Shown here one piece after another: positions 8,351-16,241 of a stretch of DNA of 52,504 nucleotides. The stretch's first letter is position 1. Each line of letters begins with the position of its first letter. The notes below the pieces were generated by a model. That model saw only the letters and a list, made by a program, of their open reading frames with translations. It did no database searches and was not told the DNA's origin. The DNA comes from Sphingobacteriaceae bacterium (lineage in GTDB: Bacteria; Bacteroidota; Bacteroidia; Sphingobacteriales; Sphingobacteriaceae): NCBI GenBank assembly GCA_947479815.1, contig CANKAT010000013.1:1-52504 (forward strand), given 5' to 3'. Made by a program: the position numbers and the translations under genes.

Positions 8351-10483
8351 ATGATTAAGAAGCCTTTTGATGCTTTAAGCGGCAAGTATTGTAATTCATT
8401 GGATTCCTTTTCCAGATTTTTGACCCGTGAGGTAACTATCGGACACATCCCGATGGGTGCAAACAATCCAATCAGAATTCAAAGTATGACCACAACCGAT
8501 ACGATGGATACCATCGGTACTGTTGAGCAAACTATCCGTATGGTAGATGCCGGTTGTGAATACGTCAGAATTACCGCTCCAAGTGTAAAGGAGGCTAAAA
8601 ACTTGGCCCTTATCAAGAAAGAATTAATTGTGCGTGGATACAATGTCCCATTGATCGCCGATATTCATTTCACTCCCAATGCTGCTGAAGAAGCTGCAAG
8701 GATTGTAGAAAAAGTTCGAATCAACCCTGGAAATTACGCGGATAAAAAGCGCTTTGAGAATTTTGAATATACCAGTACTGAATACAATGCCGAGCTAGAA
8801 AGAATCTATAAAAAGTTTAGTCCTTTAGTCAAGGTTTGTAAAGAATATGGAACTGCGATGCGAATAGGTACCAATCATGGTTCCCTTTCAGATCGAATCA
8901 TGAGCCATTATGGCGATACCCCGCAAGGTATGGTTGAGTCGGCCATGGAGTTCATGCGCATGTGTGAAGATCTGAATTATTATAATTTGGTGATCTCCAT
9001 GAAATCTAGCAATCCCCAAGTTATGGTTCAGGCCTATCGTTTGCTGGTTGAAACTATGGTTAAAGAAGGGATGAACTATCCACTACACCTAGGTGTAACT
9101 GAGGCCGGCGATGGAGAAGACGGTAGAATAAAATCAGCCGTAGGTATTGGTGCATTACTAGAAGATGGATTGGGTGACACCATTCGAGTCTCGCTTACCG
9201 AAGACCCTGAATTTGAAGCACCTGTGGCAATTTCATTAGCTGACCGATATAAGGAAAGGGAGTTATCAGTTATCAGTTATCAGTTATCAGACAACAGAAA
9301 GGAGTTATCAGTTGACAGTTATCAGTTATCAGACAAGAAGAAACAACAGACAACAGATAACAGACAACCGATAACCGATAACAGACAACAGACAACCGAT
9401 AACAGACAACAGACAACAGATAACAGACAACAGACAACAGAAAGTCATAATCCTTACGAATATCAGAAGCGTCATACCTCTGAACTCAATACCTTCATTG
9501 GTGGCCATCAGGTTCCGAGGGTTATTATTGATCTATCCCAGAAAAATTTGAAAGATCCATCCATTCTAGCAGATGTGGGATACCTGTATTCATCACTGCT
9601 TGATAAATACAATATGGCTGAGCAATCAACTGATTTTGTTTACCTGGCTGATGAATTGCCATCCTTCAGCTTTCCTGGAAATTTGAAGCAGCTTTATAAT
9701 TATTCAACATGGAAATTACTAGTGGATAAGAGTAATTGTCATCCATTTTATTCACTTGAAGAGTTTATTTCTTCGAAAGATCATGATCCGGCATTGAACT
9801 TAGTTTCTATTTCTAATCAGGATATTGATTCGGAGCTGTTCAAAGAACTTCCAATAGATAATACACTTGTTTTTGTTCTAGAAACACATGCTATTTGTGG
9901 ATTGCAGGATCAGCGAAATGCATTTTTCAAACTCATGAATAGGGGTCTAGAGATTCCGGTAATTATTAAGAGAAAATATAGTCTGACGGATCAAAATTCA
10001 ACTATTTTGCCAAAGGATACAGATTTTCAGTTATATGCCGCAACTGATCTCGGTGGCTTACTTTTGGATGGTTTTGGAGATGGTGTGTGGGCAGATGCAT
10101 CAGAAATATCTGCAAAAACTATTCTTTCTACATCTTTCGGAATTCTACAGGCTACCCGATCAAGAATATCCAAAACAGAATATATTTCATGCCCTAGTTG
10201 CGGCAGAACACTTTTCGATCTGCAGATTACCACACAAATGATCCGTAGTCGCACAGACCATTTGAAAGGATTAAAGATTGGGATCATGGGCTGTATTGTT
10301 AATGGTCCGGGCGAAATGGCAGATGCAGATTATGGATATGTTGGTACTGGTCCAGGAAAAATTACGCTCTATCGCGGAAAAGAGGTGGTTAAGAAAAATG
10401 TGAATTCCGAAAATGCCTTAGATGAACTAATTGGAATCATACGCGGAGATGGAAATTGGGTAGATCCTGAGCTCAATAATTAA
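8351..10483 (+). CDS. ispG: 4-hydroxy-3-methylbut-2-enyl diphosphate synthase, Bacteroidota-type, with in-frame repeat insert
   Basis: IspG is an iron-sulfur enzyme of the MEP pathway that converts methylerythritol cyclodiphosphate to HMBPP. The N-terminal TIM barrel runs from PIRIQSMTTTDTMDT to about residue 298 (GVTEAGDGEDGRIKSAVGIG is the phosphate-binding part). A large middle domain follows, as in the long IspG of Bacteroidota, Chlorobi and plants, and then the C-terminal iron-sulfur domain with Cys614, Cys617, Cys648 and Glu655 (CPSC and GCIVNGPGE). At 710 residues it is longer than I expect because residues 304-363 are a low-complexity insert (bases 9260-9439) built of 7-base repeats, in the linker between the barrel and the middle domain. 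The frame is open throughout and all catalytic residues remain, so I expect an active enzyme. The ATG at 8351 follows ATCCCATTTA. Confidence 0.95.
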   Translation: MIKKPFDALSGKYCNSLDSFSRFLTREVTIGHIPMGANNPIRIQSMTTTDTMDTIGTVEQTIRMVDAGCEYVRITAPSVKEAKNLALIKKELIVRGYNVPLIADIHFTPNAAEEAARIVEKVRINPGNYADKKRFENFEYTSTEYNAELERIYKKFSPLVKVCKEYGTAMRIGTNHGSLSDRIMSHYGDTPQGMVESAMEFMRMCEDLNYYNLVISMKSSNPQVMVQAYRLLVETMVKEGMNYPLHLGVTEAGDGEDGRIKSAVGIGALLEDGLGDTIRVSLTEDPEFEAPVAISLADRYKERELSVISYQLSDNRKELSVDSYQLSDKKKQQTTDNRQPITDNRQQTTDNRQQTTDNRQQTTESHNPYEYQKRHTSELNTFIGGHQVPRVIIDLSQKNLKDPSILADVGYLYSSLLDKYNMAEQSTDFVYLADELPSFSFPGNLKQLYNYSTWKLLVDKSNCHPFYSLEEFISSKDHDPALNLVSISNQDIDSELFKELPIDNTLVFVLETHAICGLQDQRNAFFKLMNRGLEIPVIIKRKYSLTDQNSTILPKDTDFQLYAATDLGGLLLDGFGDGVWADASEISAKTILSTSFGILQATRSRISKTEYISCPSCGRTLFDLQITTQMIRSRTDHLKGLKIGIMGCIVNGPGEMADADYGYVGTGPGKITLYRGKEVVKKNVNSENALDELIGIIRGDGNWVDPELNN
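9260..9439 (+). repeat. Heptamer array inserted in frame in ispG
   Basis: The 180-base tract is made of 7-base units. The first half is mainly AGTTATC (four, then three more with one variant), and the second half alternates AGACAAC, AGATAAC and CGATAAC. The two halves are roughly inverted copies, since GTTATC pairs with GATAAC. Three units make 21 bases, so the second half reads as the heptad peptide DNRQQTT repeated. Wherever the unit AGATAAC would put TAA in frame, the array has AGACAAC (AGA CAA), so no stop occurs. The same words occur outside genes at 15771-15802 and 52137-52504. Confidence 0.9.
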
Positions 10484-10525
10484 GACTTTTATAGTAGCAA
10501 CGATTCTTTTGAGCTTAAATAAATG

Positions 10526-11362
10526 TTAAATCTCTTTTCTTAAAAACTCAACACTTTTTTCACAAGTTAACTGTAATGCAAGAGGTAATTCTTCCTTTGT
10601 GAAAGGATGTGAAGCTCCAAAAACGTGATTTGCATAGGGAATAATCAATAATTCTGCATTTGAGGAATTCTCTTTCAGCTTTATGGCTTCGCCGGTTAGC
10701 ACATTTTCATCCTGATCGCCGTGCAGAATAAGCCAGGGCTTACTGATTCGGCCTGCGGCTTGCAAAATGTCAAATGATTGGAAATTTTTCTCCAGATCAT
10801 GTAAAAGATCAATTTTTAGTGGTGTATATTGTTTTGTTCTGGAATTGAAATTAAATATTACCCCTTTTTTTTGCCATTCTATCTCATCCTCTTTTTTCCA
10901 AAGACTCCTAAAATCAGCAATTGCAGCCCAGGTTACTAGTTTGCTAACGCGCTGATCTTTAGCTGCCTGAATGATGCATGTTCCTCCACCACGACTATGA
11001 CCAATCAAACTTAACCTGCTAGGTGCCTGAAATTCAATGCCGCTTTTTACAAAAGAGATCACTAGGTCTAAATCAGTAAATTCTTTAGAAAAAGTATTGC
11101 CACCAAATGCACCCAGATCTGCAAATTCAATTGGGTTTTCAGGTGTTGTACCATTATGAGAAAAATTAAATTTCAGAAATCTGAACCCTTGCTTAACAAA
11201 GTATTCTGCCACAAGGTTATATGCACCCCAATCTTTAAACCCCTTAAATCCATGAACAAAGATTACCATCGGATTTTCTTCCTGGCCAGTCTTAAAACTG
11301 AGGTCCATTAAAATAGGTTTTCCTTCAGCGCCTTTTATTGTAAATGATTGATGGATGAGCAT
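10526..11362 (-). CDS. Alpha/beta hydrolase (dienelactone hydrolase/esterase-like)
   Basis: The 278-residue protein is a serine alpha/beta hydrolase without signal peptide. It shows the oxyanion-hole motif HGFKGFKDW near residues 36-44, the nucleophile elbow GHSRGG (Ser at about residue 133), the acid in LHGDQDENV near 213, and the final His in YANHVFG near 245. Substrate is unknown; relatives are annotated as esterases or prolyl oligopeptidase-like hydrolases. It converges with ispG, whose stop is 42 bases away, and no hairpin terminator is visible between them. The downstream partner of its promoter region is the 500-base space before hemA. Confidence 0.85.
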   Translation of the reverse strand: MLIHQSFTIKGAEGKPILMDLSFKTGQEENPMVIFVHGFKGFKDWGAYNLVAEYFVKQGFRFLKFNFSHNGTTPENPIEFADLGAFGGNTFSKEFTDLDLVISFVKSGIEFQAPSRLSLIGHSRGGGTCIIQAAKDQRVSKLVTWAAIADFRSLWKKEDEIEWQKKGVIFNFNSRTKQYTPLKIDLLHDLEKNFQSFDILQAAGRISKPWLILHGDQDENVLTGEAIKLKENSSNAELLIIPYANHVFGASHPFTKEELPLALQLTCEKSVEFLRKEI

Positions 11363-11496
11363 TTTTATTTAACGCGTTTTTTGCTAGTTAATTATAAGTC
11401 TGTTTTGATCCAATGCTATTCATCAATAGCATAATTAATCAAGATATGAAATTAAAAGGTTTTCTAGAAATCTTGCGATACTTTTCATTCTGGTAC

Positions 11497-11504
11497 TAAA
11501 TTTG
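11497..11504 (+). promoter_or_regulatory. Candidate distal -7 element for hemA
   Basis: TAAATTTG matches TAnnTTTG. TCTTG about 21 bases upstream could be a weak -33. It lies about 360 bases before the hemA start, so it is less likely than the proximal element. Confidence 0.3.
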
Positions 11505-11828
11505 GGTTTTAATTAGGTCTCAAAAACAATTGTCTATAAACTCTTTGTTGATTATTGACGGGTGCAAAGACATTTTTTATGACCAAATCATTCATAGATC
11601 TGTCACCGATGTTTTGTTCATCAATCTTCAATTATTTCGAACCAGAAGGTTGATTAATCTATTGTATTGCGCATTTTTATCATTGTTTTAGGACAATTAC
11701 ATGATCAACTGCATCAAGAAAGTTAAGCAGGTTAAAAAATTATATATTTTTAAGATTTTTTCTTATTTATAATCTTTCTAAACGCTTGTGTTTACAAAGG
11801 CGTGACATATTCAAAAACGCTTATTTGT

Positions 11829-11862
11829 TACATTTGTTATGGTTTATAATTAGGAGTAGGAG
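11829..11862 (+). promoter_or_regulatory. Proximal -7 element and Shine-Dalgarno-like sequence for hemA
   Basis: TACATTTG at 11829-11836 matches TAnnTTTG; no TTTG is found at the -33 distance. It is followed by AGGAG twice (11852-11856 and 11858-11862), of which the first is 9 bases from the TTG start codon. Strong Shine-Dalgarno sequences are uncommon in Bacteroidota and may compensate for the TTG start. Confidence 0.5.
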
Positions 11863-11865
11863 AAC

Positions 11866-13092
11866 TTGAAGTATTTAAAAGTTATTGCCTTTACGCACAA
11901 GCAAATTGACCTGAAAGATTTAGGCAAGTTTGTTATTTGCAACGAATCTTTGGAGAGTAGTTTAGATAGTGTCAGGCGTAAGTTTGATATCCCTGAAATA
12001 TTTTACATCGGGACCTGCAATCGCGTAGAGTTTGTTTTTACTGCTGATCAGAATCTTTCGAATGAGTTTGTCAGGGGGTTTATTCAGGCTTTGAATTTGC
12101 CGGTATCTAATGAACAGGTTGAGGCTTTTGCCGATCAGGTTTCTGTTTATGAGGATGTAGAGGCATTAAATCATCTTCTTCGTATCTCATGTTCTCTCGA
12201 AAGCTTGGTTGTTGGTGAAAAAGAAATCCTTGCACAGGTGCGCAAAGCGTATGATACCTGTCGATTAGCTGGTTTTACCGGCGATTATTTGCGCCTTGTC
12301 ATGAACAGAGTAGTAAAGACATCAAAAGAAGTATATACCAATACCGCAATTGCGCGAAAACCAATTTCAGTAGTCTCATTAGCTTATAGAAAACTACGTG
12401 AGCTTAAAATGTGTACAAAATCACGGATACTGATCATAGGAGCTGGTGAAACAAATAAAAATATTTCAAAGTACCTCAAGAAACATAAATATTCCAACTT
12501 CACAATCTTTAACAGAACGCTCGAAAATGCTCAGGTGCTTGCTGATGAACTTGGTGGAAAAGCTTATGGTCTTGATGCATTAAAAACATTCAAGAATGGT
12601 TTTGATGTGATCATCACTTGCACAAGTGCTACCGATCCTATCCTAACCAATGAAATTTATAATTCTCTGCTCAATACTGATACCTCTAGGAAAGTAATTG
12701 TAGACTTGGCAGTACCAAATGATACTAGCCCTGAAGTGCTTGATAATAACCCTGTTACTTTTATTGAAGTTCATAGTTTGCAGGAAATAGCAAATAGTAA
12801 TTTACAGGAACGTTATGAGGAACTGATTTTTGCTGAGCGTATCATTGAAGATAATATCCTGGAATTTAAACCTGTTTTGAAACAACGTAGAGTTGAAATT
12901 GCGATGAGAGATGTTCCTGTTAAGATCAAAGAGATCAGGAGCGCTGCTGTGAACAGAATCTTTGCTGATGAAATTGAAGGTATGGATTCAAACTCTCGTG
13001 AGGTATTAGAGCGGGTTATGAATTATATGGAAAAGAAATATATCAGCCTTCCAATGGTAATGGCTAAGGATATATTGATAAAAAATAGCTGA
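11866..13092 (+). CDS. hemA: Glutamyl-tRNA reductase
   Basis: HemA reduces glutamyl-tRNA(Glu) to glutamate-1-semialdehyde with NADPH, the committed step of the C5 route to haem. The catalytic motif GTCNRVEF holds Cys51. Residues 100-130 contain the conserved SLESLVVGEKEILAQVRKAY region, and the NADPH-binding loop ILIIGAGETNKNISKYL begins near residue 187. A helical dimerisation part ends the 408-residue protein, somewhat shorter at the end than some homologues. The start is TTG: a TAG lies in the same frame three codons upstream, and translation from this TTG gives the expected family N-terminus (KYLKVIAFTHK). It is the first gene of the haem run, 69 bases before hemCD. Confidence 0.95.
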   Translation: MKYLKVIAFTHKQIDLKDLGKFVICNESLESSLDSVRRKFDIPEIFYIGTCNRVEFVFTADQNLSNEFVRGFIQALNLPVSNEQVEAFADQVSVYEDVEALNHLLRISCSLESLVVGEKEILAQVRKAYDTCRLAGFTGDYLRLVMNRVVKTSKEVYTNTAIARKPISVVSLAYRKLRELKMCTKSRILIIGAGETNKNISKYLKKHKYSNFTIFNRTLENAQVLADELGGKAYGLDALKTFKNGFDVIITCTSATDPILTNEIYNSLLNTDTSRKVIVDLAVPNDTSPEVLDNNPVTFIEVHSLQEIANSNLQERYEELIFAERIIEDNILEFKPVLKQRRVEIAMRDVPVKIKEIRSAAVNRIFADEIEGMDSNSREVLERVMNYMEKKYISLPMVMAKDILIKNS

Positions 13093-13161
13093 TTTTCGGT
13101 TGATCCCAATCATTTTGGCTATTTTTAGCTACGAAATAAACGGCCGAACAAATTAAAAATC

Positions 13162-14772
13162 ATGCCTAATCATTTACCAGAAGATACTACAAAATCTAGA
13201 ATCATAATTGGTACACGTGGAAGTGAACTTGCACTCTGGCAAGCTAATTATGTTAAAGATCTTTTGGCCGCAATAGGCCTTGAATCAGAATTAAAAATCA
13301 TTAAAACTCAGGGTGATAAAATTCTGAACTTGAGCTTCGACAAGCTTGAGGGTAAAGGGTTTTTCACAAAAGAACTTGAAGAAGAACTTCTAAGTGGTTC
13401 TATCGATTTGGCCGTCCATTCCCATAAAGATCTTCCTACAAATCATCCAGAAGGCTTGATTATTGCTGCTGTTTCTGATCGTGAAGATCCAGCAGAACTC
13501 TTACTGATCTTAAAGGATTGTGTAGATGTTCAGCAGAAACTGTCAGTTAAGTTTGGTGGAATGGTTGGAACTTCCTCTAATCGTAGAAAAGCTCAGCTTT
13601 TAGCTGTTCGTCCTGATCTTGAGATCGAAGAACTTCGTGGAAATGTGATCACTCGAATTCAGAAATTACGTGATGAGAAGTATGATGCAATCATGCTTGC
13701 CAAAGCAGGGGTACTTCGTTTAGGTCTTGATTTGAGTGAATTTTATATCGAAGAGCTGGAGCCTAATGAATTGATACCTGCTCCTGCACAGGGAGTATTG
13801 GCTTACCAAATCCGTGAAAATGACACAGCGCTATTTGAAAAACTTCAGGCAATAAACAATCATGATATTGCCGAACAAATTGGAATTGAAAGAAAAGTAT
13901 TGAATTTATTCGAGGGTGGCTGTCAGATGCCATTAGGTTGTTATTGCCGAAAGGATGGGTCTACTTTTCAAATCTGGACTTCCAAGGCAGCTGATGGTAC
14001 TGATTTTCCCGATAGGTTATTTACGCAGACTGAAACTGCAGATGGTATTGCTGAGAAGATTGTTGCTAAATTCGCAACCGACCGTAAATTTCCAACGAAC
14101 ATATTTATTACCCGTGAGCTGAGTGAGTCAAGCTATCTGAGAAATGCACTGGCAAAGCATCAAATAGAGATTGAAGGCCGTTCATTGATCAGGACATTTC
14201 CTTATATTAATAAGCTGGATCCATTTATCTTAAGAAATATAGACTGGGTTTTCTTCAGCAGTAAAAATGCTATAGAATATTTTTTCAAACTGGAGCCTCA
14301 GCTTTCAAAAAAAGTAAAATTCGGGGTCCTTGGGAGAGCTTCTGAAGACGCACTTCGACTTCATGGCAAAAAAGCAGATTTTAATGGTGAAGAAGAAGGA
14401 ATTGATACCCTAGATATTGCTAAAGAGTTTGCCAAACAGGCTAATGGTACTACTATTTTATTCCCAAGTGCTAAGGGCTCTTTGAAGACTATCCAAAAAG
14501 CACTAGCTCCAGAGACTAAAATTATTGAATTAACTGTCTATGAAACGGTAAGCGAAGAAAATGTAGAGCAATCAAATGCTGAAGTTCTCATCTTTACAAG
14601 TCCATCAAATGTTGATTCATATTTTGCTGAAAATTTATTGGAGCCAGATCAGAAAGTAATTTGTATTGGTAAAACAACAGGTCAAAAATTTGATGAAATG
14701 GGAGTTAAATATACCCTGCCATTCTCGCCAGATGAGATGGGTTTAGCAGAGGCCATTTTTGCTCTTGACTAA
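13162..14772 (+). CDS. hemCD: Fused hydroxymethylbilane synthase and uroporphyrinogen-III synthase
   Basis: Residues 1 to about 305 are porphobilinogen deaminase: IIIGTRGSELALWQANYV at the N-terminus, the AVHSHKDLPT substrate region, GTSSNRRKAQLL and the dipyrromethane cofactor loop EGGCQMPLG with Cys254. From about residue 310 to 536 the chain has the weakly conserved two-lobed pattern of HemD (FITRELSESSYLRNAL; VFFSSKNAIEYFF; VLIFTSPSNVDSYF; CIGKTTGQKFDE). The reading frame is continuous, so the bifunctional form should make uroporphyrinogen III from porphobilinogen without releasing hydroxymethylbilane. A total of 536 residues is close to the sum of the two enzymes. The HemD half is assigned from motif order and context. 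Confidence 0.9.
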   Translation: MPNHLPEDTTKSRIIIGTRGSELALWQANYVKDLLAAIGLESELKIIKTQGDKILNLSFDKLEGKGFFTKELEEELLSGSIDLAVHSHKDLPTNHPEGLIIAAVSDREDPAELLLILKDCVDVQQKLSVKFGGMVGTSSNRRKAQLLAVRPDLEIEELRGNVITRIQKLRDEKYDAIMLAKAGVLRLGLDLSEFYIEELEPNELIPAPAQGVLAYQIRENDTALFEKLQAINNHDIAEQIGIERKVLNLFEGGCQMPLGCYCRKDGSTFQIWTSKAADGTDFPDRLFTQTETADGIAEKIVAKFATDRKFPTNIFITRELSESSYLRNALAKHQIEIEGRSLIRTFPYINKLDPFILRNIDWVFFSSKNAIEYFFKLEPQLSKKVKFGVLGRASEDALRLHGKKADFNGEEEGIDTLDIAKEFAKQANGTTILFPSAKGSLKTIQKALAPETKIIELTVYETVSEENVEQSNAEVLIFTSPSNVDSYFAENLLEPDQKVICIGKTTGQKFDEMGVKYTLPFSPDEMGLAEAIFALD

Positions 14773-14790
14773 TATTTATATTTTAAACCA

Positions 14791-15768
14791 ATGGATCATA
14801 TGTTAATTCGTCCCAGGAGGTTAAGAAAATCGCCGGTATTGCGTGAAATGGTTGCTGAAACCAGATTATCAAAGGATATGTTTATCTATCCATATTTTGT
14901 TGTGCCAGGTAAAAATGTAGTACATGGAATTGATGCTATGCCCGGGGTGAATCATTTTTCTGTAGACACTCTTCTTAAGGATGTTGAAAAATCTTTGAAA
15001 CTCGGGCTGAATAAAGTCTTGCTTTTTGGTGTTGGTGAAGAAAAAACAGAAGATGCCAGTTCATCCTTCGATAAAAATTCGATTGTCGCAAATGCGGTTC
15101 GGGAATTGAAAAGAGCGTTTGCTGACGATATTTATGTGGTTACAGATGTTTGTACCTGTGCCTATACTACACATGGGCATTGCGGAATTCTGCAAAATGA
15201 TTATGTTCAGAATGATAAAACCGTAGGTATTTTGGCGCAAATGGCCTTAGTGCATGCCCAGGCAGGTGCTGATATGGTAGCGCCATCAGATATGATGGAT
15301 GGACGAATACTTGGTATTCGTGAAAAACTAGATCAGAATAGCATGGTCAATACCGCCATAATGAGCTATAGCATAAAATTTGCATCGGCATATTATGGAC
15401 CATTTAGAGAGGCTGCAGATTCAGCCCCAGGGAAAGGTGATCGAAAAGCATACCAGATGGATTTTAGGAATCCTAACGAAACAATGCGTGAATCAGCTCT
15501 TGATGAACAAGAAGGTGCAGATATTTTGATGGTTAAACCGGCACTTGCTTATTTGGATGTAATTCATCGATTGAAAGAAAGCACAAATTTACCCGTAGCT
15601 TGTTATAATGTTTCAGGGGAGTATTCCATGGTAAAAGCGGCAGGTGCTAAAGGCTGGATAGATGAGCAGAAAGTGATCATGGAAAACATGTACGCATTCA
15701 GCAGGGCAGGAGCCAATATAATTATAACGTATCATGCCCGTGAGATCCTTGAAAAAGGATGGATGTAG
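14791..15768 (+). CDS. hemB: Delta-aminolevulinic acid dehydratase (porphobilinogen synthase)
   Basis: HemB condenses two 5-aminolevulinate molecules to porphobilinogen. Active-site lysines are Lys196 (SYSIKFASAYYGPFR) and the Schiff-base Lys249 (ILMVKPALAYLD). The metal loop DVCTCAYTTHGHCG has Cys121, Cys123 and Cys131, the pattern of the zinc-dependent class rather than the magnesium-only class. The 325-residue length is normal. It begins 18 bases after hemCD. Its stop is followed within 2 bases by a block of 7-base repeats that fills the space to hemL. Confidence 0.95.
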   Translation: MDHMLIRPRRLRKSPVLREMVAETRLSKDMFIYPYFVVPGKNVVHGIDAMPGVNHFSVDTLLKDVEKSLKLGLNKVLLFGVGEEKTEDASSSFDKNSIVANAVRELKRAFADDIYVVTDVCTCAYTTHGHCGILQNDYVQNDKTVGILAQMALVHAQAGADMVAPSDMMDGRILGIREKLDQNSMVNTAIMSYSIKFASAYYGPFREAADSAPGKGDRKAYQMDFRNPNETMRESALDEQEGADILMVKPALAYLDVIHRLKESTNLPVACYNVSGEYSMVKAAGAKGWIDEQKVIMENMYAFSRAGANIIITYHAREILEKGWM

Positions 15769-15770
15769 AA

Positions 15771-16241
15771 GAGTTATCAGTTGGCGGTTATCAGTTATCA
15801 GATGGAGGTAAGGGTAAAGCTAAAAGCAGTTAGGTGGTTAGTTGGTTAGTTGGTTAGTGGTTAGGTGGTTAGATAGTTAGTGGTTAGTAGTTAGTTAGTT
15901 AGTTAGTGGTTAGGTGGTTAGTGGTTAGATGGTTAGTGATTAGGTGGTTTATTATTCACATCATGCAATTAAATTAAATAGTACTCAAGAACTTATTACC
16001 TGATAGCTATTGGCTAAGAACTTAGAACTTATTACTTAAAACTCACTACTTACAACCTATAACTTATTACTTAAAACTTAATACTTAAAACTTAATACTT
16101 AAAACTTAATACTTAAAACTTAATACTTATAACTTACTACTTAATACTCACTACTTATAACTTATTACCTACAACTTATTACCTACAACTTATTACCTAC
16201 AACTTATTACCTACAACTTATTACCTACAACTTACAACTAA
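15771..16241 (+). repeat. Composite repeat element between hemB and hemL
   Basis: The whole 471-base space is repetitive. It holds AGTTATC-type units (15771-15802), a GGTTAGT-type array with 7-8 base period (about 15829-15950), a unique-looking core with CATCATGCAATTAA (about 15951-15990), a degenerate palindrome CCTGATAGCTATTGG (15999-16013), and a long 7-base array of ACTTAAA/ACTTATT/TACCTAC words (16014-16241) that runs into the hemL ATG. From 16026 to 16241 the plus strand has no G at all. The same order of parts occurs, on the other strand, before leuB (27216-27373). Confidence 0.9.

Larger units (their letters stand above)
11363..11865. other. 503-base intergenic space upstream of hemA
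   Basis: This AT-rich space separates the divergent hydrolase and hemA genes and holds no convincing open frame. I see two candidate -7 elements reading towards hemA (11497-11504 and 11829-11836) and one imperfect stem, ATCAATCTTC at 11620-11629 with GAAGGTTGAT at 11645-11654 (one G-T pair). The stem has no following T-run. If transcription began at the upstream promoter, hemA would have a leader of about 350 bases. I found no known riboswitch. Confidence 0.5.

Noticed and set aside
11363-11865. Riboswitch or haem-responsive RNA upstream of hemA
   Set aside because: Only a weak stem with a G-T pair was found; no match to any known riboswitch pattern that I can recall.
15771-16241. Insertion sequence remnant between hemB and hemL
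   Set aside because: No transposase frame, no terminal inverted repeats and no target duplication could be seen; the block is heptamer repeats around a short core.
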